DNA from: Candidatus Saccharimonadota bacterium
GTDB lineage: Bacteria > Patescibacteriota > Saccharimonadia > CAILAD01 > BJGX01
Assembly: GCA_014191035.1 (NCBI GenBank)
Contig: BJGX01000003.1
Coordinates: forward strand, 1 to 48,929
Reading direction: 5' to 3'
Length of the DNA: 48,929 bases
Of this stretch, positions 35,633 to 45,154 are shown piece after piece (positions within the stretch are counted from its first letter, which is position 1; every line of letters begins with the position of its first letter). Position numbers and translations under genes: made by a program. A model generated the notes under the pieces. That model ran no database searches. It was given only the letters and a program-made list of their open reading frames with translations, and was not told the origin of the DNA.

Positions 35633-35857
35633 ATGATATCAAAAAAACACCACAAAAGAACACTTTATAGTTTGGATAGAAAAATAGGCTTCTATCTATT
35701 AGCCCTTGGTATAGCACTATTTGTGCTTTCATTTCTAATTCAATTCTTCTTTATAAGGGGTACAAATTTTAAGCAGGAGTATCAAAAAGCTCAGTACCAA
35801 GATTGTATAGAGAAGGGTAATTCAGAACCGGCTTGTACAAAGAAATACCCTCAGTAA
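35633..35857 (+). CDS. Small single-TM protein
   Basis: MISKKHHKRTLYSLDRKIGFYLLALGIALFVLSFLIQFFF. Confidence 0.65.
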   Translation: MISKKHHKRTLYSLDRKIGFYLLALGIALFVLSFLIQFFFIRGTNFKQEYQKAQYQDCIEKGNSEPACTKKYPQ

Positions 35858-35911
35858 AATCTTAAGCTTTAATAGTTAGGTGAATTTTGGTTAAATAGTT
35901 AGATAAAGTTG

Positions 35912-35963
35912 TTGACATGTTCGATGTCTGTTCGGTATTATAAATACAAACATTAACCGAACA
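35912..35963 (+). promoter_or_regulatory. recA promoter with TGTTCG repeats and inverted repeat
   Basis: TTGACA - 18 nt - TATTAT; TGTTCG at 35918, TGTTCGGT at 35929, ACCGAACA at 35956. Confidence 0.7.
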
Positions 35964-35973
35964 AGGAGGGAAT

Positions 35974-37020
35974 ATGCCAACAAAAACAATTACCAAAAAG
36001 GAGGAAACAGTGAGCAAGGAATCAGAATCGAAAGAAAAGAATGCAAGGTTAAAGGCTGTCGAATTAGCTGTCGAGCAGATCGAGCGTCAGTTTGGGCAGG
36101 GATCTATCATGAAGCTTGGAGAGGGTATGAAAGTTGCTGTTGAGACAATTCCGACAGGAAGCTTGTCCCTAGATCTTGCATTGGGCGGTGGAATCCCGAA
36201 AGGGCGAATTGTCGAAATATACGGGCCAGAGTCTAGCGGTAAGACTACTCTAGCTTTGCACGCAGTTGCTGAAGTGCAAAAACAAGGTGGCTTGGCAGCA
36301 TTTATAGATGCCGAACATGCTGTTGACCCAGAGTATGCAGCAAAAATAGGAGTTAACTTGGACGATCTTTTAATTTCTCAGCCTGATACTGGTGAGCAGG
36401 CCCTAGAAATATGCGAAACCTTAGTACGCAGTAGCGCTGTAGATATCGTGGTGGTGGACTCGGTTGCAGCCCTTGTTCCACGAGCCGAAATTGAAGGCGA
36501 CATGGGCGATAGCCATATGGGCTTGCAGGCTCGATTAATGAGTCAGGCACTCCGCAAGCTAACTGGAGTAATTGCCAAGTCTAAAACGACTGTAATATTT
36601 ATCAACCAGCTTAGGATGAAGATTGGTGTTATGTTTGGTAACCCAGAAACTACTTCAGGTGGTAATGCCCTTAAGTATTATGCATCGGTTCGCTTGGACA
36701 TTCGCCGTACCGAAGCACTGAAAGATGGCGATAACGTAATTGGCAACCACGTTAAGGTTAAGGTAGTTAAGAACAAAATCGCTGCACCATTTAAAATTGC
36801 AGAATTCGATATTATGTACAACGAAGGCATCAGTACAGCTGGCGATCTGATTGATCTCGCTGTTAAGGACGGACTTATTAACAAAGCTGGAGCTTGGTAT
36901 TCGTACAATGATGAAAAGATTGGTCAAGGCCGAGAAGCAGCTAAGCAGTTTTTGAAGGATCATCCAAAAATTATGCTTGATTTAGATAAGAGCATTCGCG
37001 CCAAGAACTCTGCCAAGTAG
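35974..37020 (+). CDS. recA: Recombinase RecA
   Basis: [57 protein letters not shown]. Confidence 0.98.
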   Translation: MPTKTITKKEETVSKESESKEKNARLKAVELAVEQIERQFGQGSIMKLGEGMKVAVETIPTGSLSLDLALGGGIPKGRIVEIYGPESSGKTTLALHAVAEVQKQGGLAAFIDAEHAVDPEYAAKIGVNLDDLLISQPDTGEQALEICETLVRSSAVDIVVVDSVAALVPRAEIEGDMGDSHMGLQARLMSQALRKLTGVIAKSKTTVIFINQLRMKIGVMFGNPETTSGGNALKYYASVRLDIRRTEALKDGDNVIGNHVKVKVVKNKIAAPFKIAEFDIMYNEGISTAGDLIDLAVKDGLINKAGAWYSYNDEKIGQGREAAKQFLKDHPKIMLDLDKSIRAKNSAK

Positions 37021-37025
37021 ATTCT

Positions 37026-37649
37026 ATGCCAGTCATATCGAAAATCTCTCCGCAGGTTAAACGGCAAGGCTATTACAACATTTATATAGATGGTAAATAT
37101 GAACTGTCCCTGAGCGAGCTAGATTTGGTTAGCTCTGGAATTAAAACAAACCAAAACATCGATGAAAAGAAATTAAAGGAACTTAAGAACACTCAGGCTA
37201 AATCAAAAAGCTACAATTTTGCAATTCGCTATTTGGCTTTAAGGCCCAGAAGTTCTCATGAAGTTAATGAGTATCTTGTATATAGAAAAGGATTTACTCA
37301 GGAAGAAGCGGAATATACTATTCATAGGCTTACCAATGAAAAGTATATAAATGATCAAGATTTTGCTGAAATATGGGTTCGAAACAGGATGCTTTTAAGC
37401 CCTAAATCAGAGCGCGTCTTAAGACTTGAACTTGTTAAAAAAGGAATAGATAAGCAGATTATAGACAATGTATTGGTGAGCTTGACCGAGCAAGACATGC
37501 TTGATTCGATTATGGATGTAATAAACAAAAAACTACGTCAACAAAAATTTAGAGACAAACAAAAACTTACCGAAAGCCTTTCTCGGCAAGGATACAATTA
37601 TGGTCTTATTAAAAAGGCCTTTGAAGAATTAACTCTTTTTCAAGATTAA
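37026..37649 (+). CDS. recX: Regulatory protein RecX
   Basis: Directly after recA; repeats ending LAL RPRSSHEVNEYL, KYINDQDFAEIWVRNR. Confidence 0.88.
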   Translation: MPVISKISPQVKRQGYYNIYIDGKYELSLSELDLVSSGIKTNQNIDEKKLKELKNTQAKSKSYNFAIRYLALRPRSSHEVNEYLVYRKGFTQEEAEYTIHRLTNEKYINDQDFAEIWVRNRMLLSPKSERVLRLELVKKGIDKQIIDNVLVSLTEQDMLDSIMDVINKKLRQQKFRDKQKLTESLSRQGYNYGLIKKAFEELTLFQD

Positions 37650-37697
37650 CTTAAATAAAACTGCGGCAATAATTGCCCAAACTGCTACTACTAACAA
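37629..37697 (-). CDS. Candidate 22-aa TM microprotein antisense to the recX 3' end
   Basis: TTG start after CGGAGGTGAGT: MLVVAVWAIIAAVLFKLILKKS*. Confidence 0.35.
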   Translation of the reverse strand: MLVVAVWAIIAAVLFKLILKKS

Positions 37698-37726
37698 ACT
37701 CACCTCCGTATAATAGAATTATATGC

Positions 37727-38251
37727 TTAATTTGCTTTTGCTTGCAATACTTTACTATTTTTAATCTTAGATTTCACTCGAGCACTTTTGACAATAACCA
37801 TGTCTTTTTTTACTTTTACTATTTGCGATCTGTCTATAATCAAGCTTTGATTTAATATTCTTTTAAGTAATGGTGCTTTAAGGTGTATTTTTGATAGCTT
37901 AAATTCAACATAATCAATCGTATAATCTTTGATTCTACCTAGATATGCATTGTCCTCGCTAAAAACTTTTAAGCCAATGATACTAAAATTACCTTTTATT
38001 ATTTGCTTGTATCTGATTAGTTCATCATCTAGAGCTAGTTCATCTTCGGAATTAATGCTAATGAAAATATATGATATTGATTTAATGTCTTTAGTTAATA
38101 GGTATGTTTTGCCTTTATCATTCGAAACCTGAAGCAAGTCAATCTTAAGTGTGCTTTGGTTAATATAGAATTTTGTAACTTCACCGACGGATTTTCCACT
38201 ATGGAAACTTAAGATGCTTTTGCCAATAATTTGTGAGGCGAAGTGTTGCAT
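37727..38251 (-). CDS. PRC-barrel-like domain protein
   Basis: ASQIIGKSILSFHSGKSVGEVTKFYIN and GLKVFSEDNAYLGRIKDYTIDY. Confidence 0.6.
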   Translation of the reverse strand: MQHFASQIIGKSILSFHSGKSVGEVTKFYINQSTLKIDLLQVSNDKGKTYLLTKDIKSISYIFISINSEDELALDDELIRYKQIIKGNFSIIGLKVFSEDNAYLGRIKDYTIDYVEFKLSKIHLKAPLLKRILNQSLIIDRSQIVKVKKDMVIVKSARVKSKIKNSKVLQAKAN

Positions 38252-38343
38252 GAAACCAGTATATCAAACCAGCGCTCATACTTGACTACATAATAAAAAT
38301 AAAGCATAATATGCAAGTTCTAGTACCTGCGTAAGGAGTAGGC

Positions 38344-38925
38344 ATGACGAAATTTGATGAGATGTCATCCTATGTAAGTGATGCTTCAAGGCATGCGGTT
38401 TGCGGTGAAATGGCTAGTGCTATTGGTGTTAAAGATAGTGACACCAAGGATAAGTTAGCCTTTGAAACGATTGAAATTGCTCTTTCAAAAGCGAGAGAAG
38501 TTGGGGTCGAAGATAGCCAAGTTCCGTATCTTTGCCAATTTTGCCAGTTTTGGCACCTGGGCAAAAATATTCGAATTGGTTTTGATGAGAGAATCTTCTA
38601 TATTCCAAAAAGAGAAATTCACTTACTAAGAGAAGAGGTTAAGCCCGACAGGCCTCTTGCTAAGTCGGCTGCTGAGCTTCAGATGCTTAGCCATAATACA
38701 CCAACACCAGAAGTTTTTAAGCTTGAAAGGCTAATGAAGCAAAATAAGCTTCAAAGATTTAATCTTCATAAGCTACAAAGCTTCACAATTAACCCTCAGT
38801 ACCGCGCTATTATTTGGGCGCTTCATATGCCAGCCCAAAGGCAGCCTGTTTTTCTTAAGACAAGTCGTGACATCGTCTTTAGAAGCAGAGCGGGGGATTA
38901 TTGGGCGGAAGACATCGAGCTTTAA
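38344..38925 (+). CDS. Hypothetical protein with PYLCxxCxFWHxGKN motif (paralog A)
   Basis: Intact ORF with AAGGAG SD; shares motifs with 39044-39628. Confidence 0.75.
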   Translation: MTKFDEMSSYVSDASRHAVCGEMASAIGVKDSDTKDKLAFETIEIALSKAREVGVEDSQVPYLCQFCQFWHLGKNIRIGFDERIFYIPKREIHLLREEVKPDRPLAKSAAELQMLSHNTPTPEVFKLERLMKQNKLQRFNLHKLQSFTINPQYRAIIWALHMPAQRQPVFLKTSRDIVFRSRAGDYWAEDIEL

Positions 38926-38935
38926 TATTCTATAG

Positions 38936-38959
38936 CCCCTGAAATTATTCAGGGGTTTT
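38936..38959 (+). terminator. Terminator
   Basis: CCCCTGAA-ATTA-TTCAGGGGTTTTG. Confidence 0.8.
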
Positions 38960-39043
38960 GTATTTAGCGTTGTTATCTTTTGACAACAGTATGATTTTAG
39001 TATATAATTATATTTCTCGTACCTACAAAAGAAAGAAAGGGAA

Positions 39044-39628
39044 ATGACTGGCAAAAAGCATAGCAAGCCCTCGATTGATGGGCTACAAGTTGTTTGTAGC
39101 AATTTGCAAAAAAAGTACCCTGAAAAGTACAAGAATGCTTACGTAAAGATTTCTTACGACTCAAAATCAGAGGCCAAAGCGGGGGCAAAAAAGTTTGACC
39201 CTAGTCATGCACAAAAGCCTTATTTGTGCAGATGGTGCTGTTTTTGGCACGTAGGCAAAAATAATAAAATTACAGTCAAAGAACAGAATTTTGTTGTGCC
39301 GGTCAAAGAGCGGCTTTTGGTCTCGGAGTTTTTGATTCCAGATTCACCATTGGCACTCGAAGTACAAAAGCTAGAACTCGAAGACTTCTTTCCTATTAAC
39401 AAGGATCAGTTTAAAAGCCTCAACGGCTATATTCGAAACTACAGAAACCTTTACAATATGGACGATATGAAAATTTTTTCTATTCAGCCATATGCTAGAG
39501 CTGTAGCCTGGATGATCCACATCGTTCCCCAGCAGCCAATTTTTCTTAAGGACGGAGATTTCTTCGCCTTCCATAAGAATGCTGGCAACTACTGGATATA
39601 TCGACCTAAGCTGTTTTCTGATAGCTAG
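39044..39628 (+). CDS. Hypothetical protein with PYLCxxCxFWHxGKN motif (paralog B)
   Basis: Intact ORF with GAAAGGGAA SD; shares motifs with 38344-38925. Confidence 0.75.
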   Translation: MTGKKHSKPSIDGLQVVCSNLQKKYPEKYKNAYVKISYDSKSEAKAGAKKFDPSHAQKPYLCRWCCFWHVGKNNKITVKEQNFVVPVKERLLVSEFLIPDSPLALEVQKLELEDFFPINKDQFKSLNGYIRNYRNLYNMDDMKIFSIQPYARAVAWMIHIVPQQPIFLKDGDFFAFHKNAGNYWIYRPKLFSDS

Positions 39629-39634
39629 TCATTG

Positions 39635-39664
39635 ACCCCCCCGAAAGGGGGTTTTATTTTTTTT
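39635..39664 (+). terminator. Terminator
   Basis: ACCCCCCGAAAGGGGGTTTTATTTTTTTT. Confidence 0.82.
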
Positions 39665-39753
39665 CTAATCTTGACGAAACCTGATAAATAAGTTAAAATA
39701 ACCAAGTTAAATTAATTAACCTTTTTGCTCTAAAAATAAATTTAGAGACGATT

Positions 39754-39793
39754 GTGTCTAAGACACATGGGCCGTAGAGAGGAGATCTACAAT
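39754..39793 (+). promoter_or_regulatory. Candidate rpsF leader element sequestering the SD
   Basis: GTGTC-TAA-GACAC hairpin, CCG, then GTAGA-(GAGGAGA)-TCTAC placing the SD in a loop. Confidence 0.6.
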
Positions 39794-40168
39794 ATGCGCA
39801 ATTACGAAATTGCAGTGGTTTTGCACCCAGATTTAGAAATCGATTTGGCTGCAACACTAGAAAAAATAGAAAATATCATCACCAAAAACGGTGGTAAAAT
39901 CAACAAAAAAGACAATTGGGGTAAACGCAAACTTGCTTATAAAATTAACAAGCAAGATTGGGGTATTTACGTATTTTACGAAGTTTCAATTGATGGCGTT
40001 AAAGTTAACAAAATTAATCAGACACTTCGAATCACCGAAGAAGTTATGCGTTATCTAATCGTGTCGCTTGAAAATATCCGTTACATCAACAAGCCACAAA
40101 AGAAATCCACAACTAAGCCTAAAGCCAGTAAAGAAGTAAAAGAAACCAAAGAAGGGGATAAAGAGTAA
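39794..40168 (+). CDS. rpsF: Ribosomal protein S6
   Basis: MRNYEIAVVLHPDLE; the track start is upstream. Confidence 0.95.
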   Translation: MRNYEIAVVLHPDLEIDLAATLEKIENIITKNGGKINKKDNWGKRKLAYKINKQDWGIYVFYEVSIDGVKVNKINQTLRITEEVMRYLIVSLENIRYINKPQKKSTTKPKASKEVKETKEGDKE

Positions 40169-40623
40169 TGGCAAAAGATTTTAACCAAGCAATCGTTATG
40201 GGTAATCTTACCCGAGATCCAGAAATGCGAACCACTCCGGGTGGACAAAACGTAACATCATTTAGTGTTGCCACTAACCGTAGCTGGCAAGACCAAAGTG
40301 GCGAAAAGAAAGATGCAGTGGAGTACCACAACATCGTAGCCTGGGGAAAGCTTGGCGAACTAGTCAATGAATACCTTAAAAAGGGTCGAAAAGTATTGGT
40401 AGTTGGTCGTTTACAAACCCGTAACTGGGACGCCGAAGACGGCTCAAAGCGCAATCGTACCGAAATCGTAGCAACCGACATTAATTTTGTTGGTGGCCAG
40501 AACGATGGCGGAGGTGACTTTGGCTCAAACGAAATGAATCAAGACAAGCCAGCTAAAAGCGATGAAGCTCCAATCGATGATTTGGGAGATGGCGATATTA
40601 ACCTGGATGACATTCCATTCTAA
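40168..40623 (+). CDS. ssb: Single-stranded DNA-binding protein
   Basis: NQAIVMGNLTRDPEMRTTPGGQNVTSFSVATNRSW; C-terminal DDIPF. Confidence 0.97.
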   Translation: MAKDFNQAIVMGNLTRDPEMRTTPGGQNVTSFSVATNRSWQDQSGEKKDAVEYHNIVAWGKLGELVNEYLKKGRKVLVVGRLQTRNWDAEDGSKRNRTEIVATDINFVGGQNDGGGDFGSNEMNQDKPAKSDEAPIDDLGDGDINLDDIPF

Positions 40624-40638
40624 ATAGAGGAAATAATT

Positions 40639-40857
40639 ATGGCAGAATTTTATAAAGCAAAGCAGAATAAACTATACAACGAAGAAATCGAAAACCTCGA
40701 TTATAAAGATGTTAAGACATTACAAAAATACGTAAACAGTCTTGGTAAAATCGACGGACGCAAAAAGACTGGCGCCAGCATGAAGCACCAAAGAATGCTA
40801 GCAGTAGCCCTAAAGCGTGCTCGACACTTAGCACTATTACCATTTGTAGTTAAGTAA
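40639..40857 (+). CDS. rpsR: Ribosomal protein S18
   Basis: [50 protein letters not shown]. Confidence 0.96.
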   Translation: MAEFYKAKQNKLYNEEIENLDYKDVKTLQKYVNSLGKIDGRKKTGASMKHQRMLAVALKRARHLALLPFVVK

Positions 40858-41417
40858 TGTTTAGTCCTACAGATTTACGCAAAGATACTTTAATAGATTT
40901 CGAAGGCTCTCCATATAAAGTAATGGAATACGCCCAAAAACAAATGGGGCGGGGTGGAAGTATTGTTAATACTAAACTCAAAAATATGATTACTGGACAG
41001 GTTATCGATAAGACTTTTCGTAATGATGAAAAGGTTTCACCAGCCGAGATAGATCGAAAGACTATGCAGTTTTTATATAGCTCCGGCAGTAATTACAGCG
41101 TTATGGACCAAGAAAGCTACGAAACTATTGAGGTGGATAATTCGATTGACGATAGTGTTCCAAAATACATTGTCGAAGGTGGAACTATCGACGCCTTGGT
41201 GTATGATGGTAAAATCATTGGCTTTGATTGGCCCAAAAATGTTACTTTAAAGGTGGTTAGCGCACCTGGTGCCGACAAAGGCAACAGTGCTAGTGCTACT
41301 ACCAAAGAAGTTGAACTTGAGACCGGGCTTAAGATCCAAGCCCCACAGTTTATCAAAGAGGGCGATGTCATCAAGGTAGATACTCGCAGCGCAACTTATT
41401 TAGAACGTGCTAAATAG
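40857..41417 (+). CDS. efp: Elongation factor P
   Basis: Three-domain EF-P pattern; tip loop KQMGRGGSIVNTKLKN. Confidence 0.95.
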   Translation: MFSPTDLRKDTLIDFEGSPYKVMEYAQKQMGRGGSIVNTKLKNMITGQVIDKTFRNDEKVSPAEIDRKTMQFLYSSGSNYSVMDQESYETIEVDNSIDDSVPKYIVEGGTIDALVYDGKIIGFDWPKNVTLKVVSAPGADKGNSASATTKEVELETGLKIQAPQFIKEGDVIKVDTRSATYLERAK

Positions 41418-41429
41418 ACTAAATAAAAA

Positions 41430-41456
41430 AGACCCCAGCTTAAGGGGTCTTTTTTA
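41430..41456. terminator. Terminator
   Basis: AGACCCC-AGCTTAA-GGGGTCTTTTTT. Confidence 0.85.
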
Positions 41457-41465
41457 ATATGCAAA

Positions 41466-42539
41466 TTAGCTATGTCTAAATACCGCAACATCGCCATCTT
41501 GGAATTCATAATCCTTACCCTCAAGCCTGGCTTTACCAGCTTCTTGGGCGCCTTGCCAGCCATTACCAGCCACGAAGTCTTTATAGCTCACTATTTCGGC
41601 ACGAATAAAGTTCTTTTCGAAATCTCCATGAATTACCCCTGCAGCTTGTGGGGCAAGAGAGCCTTTGCGAATTGTCCAAGCGCGAGTTTCCTGCGGGCCA
41701 CTTGTAAAATAACTAATGAAGCCCAGGGTTTCATAACCTAAACGAATCAAAGTATTTAAACCAGATTCATTTTGACCCATGCTTTCTAGTAGCTCTTGAG
41801 CTTCGGCTGGATCTAAATCCATTAGCTGAGCTTCAGTTTCGGCACTTAAAAACACGCTTGGGTTTGGCGCAACCATTTCGGCTAGCTTTGCTTTAGCTTC
41901 ATCATTCCCCAAATCATTTTCATCAATATTAAATACGTAAATAAATTTTTTAGCAGTCAAAAGCTGCAAATCTTTTACAATTTCTAAATCAATATCGCTA
42001 TGCTCCGAAATAAGCTCTGTATTATTAAGAATCTCTTCGATTTTTTTAAGTTCATTTAGAACAGGGCCTAGCTTTGGATCGGTCTTTAGCTCCTTCTCAA
42101 GCTTGGCAATTCGATTATGAACCGATGCGATATCGGCCAAGCAGAGTTCAGTGCGGATGATATCAATATCCCTTTTTGGGTCAATATGTCCTTCAACGTG
42201 TATGATGTCGTCATTTTCAAAAGCACGCACAACCTGAACGATAACATTGTTTTCGCGAATGTGGCTAAGGAATTTATTACCAAGGCCAGCACCTTCAGAT
42301 GCACCAGATACAATCCCTGCGATATCCACAAAAGTACAGCTAGCGGGTATAGTTTTGGCGCTTCCGCTTATTTCGGCAAGCTTATCAACTCGGCTGTCGG
42401 GTACGTTAACAACACCCACGTTGGGCTCAATAGTTGCGAACGGGTAGTTTGCTGCCAGCACGCGATTTTTGGTTAAGGCATTAAATAGGGTAGATTTACC
42501 AACATTTGGCAAACCAACGATTCCAATAGATAGACTCAT
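41466..42539 (-). CDS. ychF: Redox-regulated ATPase YchF
   Basis: SIGIVGLPNVGKSTLFNALTKN, PASCTFVDIAGIVSGASEGAGLGNKFLSHIRE. Confidence 0.96.
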   Translation of the reverse strand: MSLSIGIVGLPNVGKSTLFNALTKNRVLAANYPFATIEPNVGVVNVPDSRVDKLAEISGSAKTIPASCTFVDIAGIVSGASEGAGLGNKFLSHIRENNVIVQVVRAFENDDIIHVEGHIDPKRDIDIIRTELCLADIASVHNRIAKLEKELKTDPKLGPVLNELKKIEEILNNTELISEHSDIDLEIVKDLQLLTAKKFIYVFNIDENDLGNDEAKAKLAEMVAPNPSVFLSAETEAQLMDLDPAEAQELLESMGQNESGLNTLIRLGYETLGFISYFTSGPQETRAWTIRKGSLAPQAAGVIHGDFEKNFIRAEIVSYKDFVAGNGWQGAQEAGKARLEGKDYEFQDGDVAVFRHS

Positions 42540-42624
42540 AAGGTGTAATTATACCAGTTTCACAGGTTTACAACTAGTTAAATAATTAAAGCATATGGGT
42601 TATAATGTTTATAAAGAGGGTTAA

Positions 42625-43182
42625 ATTATCAACAGTCAACAGCCTAGTAGTATCAAAGCAAATAGAACTTATCACTTAAGCCATAAGAATACTCCAAAGT
42701 ATAGAAGGCGTAAGTATTTAATCATTACTGCAGCTTTAGTAATAGTAATAATGATTTCTTTGGGCTTAATTTTTTATTATGGCTACAATAATAGAACAAA
42801 ACCTACAACCACAAACAAACCTAGCGCAGAGCAACAGGCCTATTCTAAGGATTTTATTAATTCAAATAATAGCGAGGAAAATAAAGCAAAACTCAGCGAA
42901 AAATATTCTCAGGCATATGCAGATTCACTGCAGTCAATTTCTGGAAGCAACCCATCAGAATGGAATAGAGAAAAGGTCAACAATGCCTGTGCCACACTTT
43001 TGTATGTAAACAAGATGGGTTCTTATTCCCAGGCACTTCAGTACCTGGCCCTTTTAGATGAAGCAAAAGCCAATGGTGTAAATATAGATGATAATGATTA
43101 TGGCGTTAATCAAAAATTAAGAGATGAAATATATGCTAAATCAAAAGAAGCCTCCGATAAGGCATCCCAGGGAGGGTCTTAG
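42625..43182 (+). CDS. Membrane-anchored hypothetical protein, possible non-canonical AUU/AUC start
   Basis: Open frame upstream of the track ATG 42751: INSQQPSSIKANRTYHLSHKNTPKYRRRKYLIITAALVIVIM..; AGAGGG SD at 42615-42620; in-frame stop just before ATT 42625. Confidence 0.6.
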   Translation: MINSQQPSSIKANRTYHLSHKNTPKYRRRKYLIITAALVIVIMISLGLIFYYGYNNRTKPTTTNKPSAEQQAYSKDFINSNNSEENKAKLSEKYSQAYADSLQSISGSNPSEWNREKVNNACATLLYVNKMGSYSQALQYLALLDEAKANGVNIDDNDYGVNQKLRDEIYAKSKEASDKASQGGS

Positions 43183-43185
43183 CAA

Positions 43186-45096
43186 ATGAAAATGCTAGCC
43201 AAAATATTTTTTGTAATTGCTATTTCTTTTTTGAGCCTAGCGCTTGTCCAAGGAAAGGCTGAGGCTCAAGAGTGGGAGACCACTAGTGCTTCTGCAACTC
43301 CAACTTCTAACCGAGCTGCTTGTCTAAAAAATGCCAACGGAAATCCCATAGAGCTAAATGACTTTGCGGTCAATATTTCAAATATAACTTTCAATGTAGA
43401 TACTGGCACATTTGCGTACAAAGTTAATGTAGCTTGGGGCAGATGCAACCTTCAAGGAGAGTTGAGTAGGGCGTATGCAATTTATGGACCCACTAGTATC
43501 TGTCCAATTTCCGGCTGGTATGGCTTGAATGGTACTGCTACTGACTGCGTTAAATACGTAGGAGATCCTCCGTACTCTCCACCGAGTGATTTAAAATGTT
43601 CTGGGGGTAGAACAAATGCACAATGCACTACCAGTGCATTCAACGCAGCAATAATAGCCCTGCAAGACCCTGGATTTCTGGACACTAACAATAAAAGAAG
43701 CTATGCCCAAACCTTTACGATACCAAATTGGACAAATGTCCGTAGCAGTTCGACGAGCTACAGTATAAAAGAGCAGATGTGCCAGTACTACAAGGACATA
43801 AGGGTTGGTGTAAAAAACCCAATCGACGTTACCAACAATAGATGTGAGTCAATTAATATAACCGCCAATTGGAGAAAGAAATTACCACCTCCACCATCCC
43901 TCGATGTTAGCTGCACCCCAGATTCAAATACAGAAAATGCCAAGATTACAGTAAAGGCTGTTTCTAGTGACCCTGCAGATAGTGGAGCAATTCTAATTAA
44001 AGAGGACTACGATAAAAACCCACCGGCTTCAGACAGGAATTTATCCTCTAGCACCTACACATTTGGTATAGATGAAAAATACAGAGACAACAAAGAGCAC
44101 ACGTATTTTGTAAGTTTCAAAGGGCTAAATAAATCTATAGTTTTTGGGCCCAATTCTCAGTGCAAGGTGGCTTCATGGTACTATCCATGGCTCCAAACCA
44201 GTCGTGGCAATGTTGTTGCTGAAGGTAGGATAAATGGCCAACGAATATCTAATGGTAGCGATTTCCTTGGCGCCAGACGAAGTGGAGATGAAGCAAAAGA
44301 AGCCGAATTCCTAGTAATATCTGCAGTTGGTGGTGGAGGTCCATTCTGCAGTACATACAATTACATACTCACAAACATTTACGCAACAGACCAGGGCGAT
44401 CCTAACCAATGCAGTAACGGTGCAGGCTACAACTTCAATTCCGCAGGCATAAACATAAATAATGGCAATGTAGATAGGGTGGTTGGTGGAACGAAGCAAG
44501 CCTTCGCAGATAATGGCGCAAACTCAAGCTCCACCCCAAGCGCCTGTAATGCCAATGGCATAGCTACTGCAACAGTAACCACGATACCAACCACAATATC
44601 CACAGACTGCTCCGGGGGAGTTATCTACAAATTAAATTCCAACACTCTCACAGCTACAACAATACAAAAAGGCAGAGTAACAATTTTTGTTGAAGGTGAC
44701 CTTTCAATTAATGATTCAATTCAATACGCAAACACAGCCTATGCAGATCCAAAGCAAGTACCAAATTTGGCAATAGTAGTTAGTGGAAATGTTAACATTA
44801 GCAGTTCGGTCACAAGAATTGATGCCGCAATATATTCTGGCGGCACAATAAATACTTGTAACAACAACCCTCAGAACTGCTCAACTGCCCAATTAAAGGT
44901 TAATGGCTCACTATCTTCCAAGAACGGATTTAATTTCAACAAAACATTCATTAATGATTCTAGAATACCAGCAGAACTAATAGTCCTAGCCCCACAGAAC
45001 ATACTATTCCCACCTCCAGGAATTGAAGGAAGATACTTCTACGATGACGCCGACAGTTACAAACTAGATTCAGCAGAATACGATCCGAGATTTTAA
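43186..45096 (+). CDS. Secreted surface protein with shared C-terminal module
   Basis: Signal peptide MKMLAKIFFVIAISFLSLALVQGKAEA; C-terminal ~278 aa identical to the next ORF. Confidence 0.85.
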   Translation: MKMLAKIFFVIAISFLSLALVQGKAEAQEWETTSASATPTSNRAACLKNANGNPIELNDFAVNISNITFNVDTGTFAYKVNVAWGRCNLQGELSRAYAIYGPTSICPISGWYGLNGTATDCVKYVGDPPYSPPSDLKCSGGRTNAQCTTSAFNAAIIALQDPGFLDTNNKRSYAQTFTIPNWTNVRSSSTSYSIKEQMCQYYKDIRVGVKNPIDVTNNRCESINITANWRKKLPPPPSLDVSCTPDSNTENAKITVKAVSSDPADSGAILIKEDYDKNPPASDRNLSSSTYTFGIDEKYRDNKEHTYFVSFKGLNKSIVFGPNSQCKVASWYYPWLQTSRGNVVAEGRINGQRISNGSDFLGARRSGDEAKEAEFLVISAVGGGGPFCSTYNYILTNIYATDQGDPNQCSNGAGYNFNSAGININNGNVDRVVGGTKQAFADNGANSSSTPSACNANGIATATVTTIPTTISTDCSGGVIYKLNSNTLTATTIQKGRVTIFVEGDLSINDSIQYANTAYADPKQVPNLAIVVSGNVNISSSVTRIDAAIYSGGTINTCNNNPQNCSTAQLKVNGSLSSKNGFNFNKTFINDSRIPAELIVLAPQNILFPPPGIEGRYFYDDADSYKLDSAEYDPRF

Positions 45097-45097
45097 G
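44261..45097 (+). repeat. 837-bp direct repeat, copy 1
   Basis: Same length and apparently the same sequence as 48093-48929. Confidence 0.93.
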
Positions 45098-45154
45098 TAT
45101 TAACACTTTAATTAAAAAAGTTTATAATTCTTATAGTATTTAAGAAGGGTGAGT

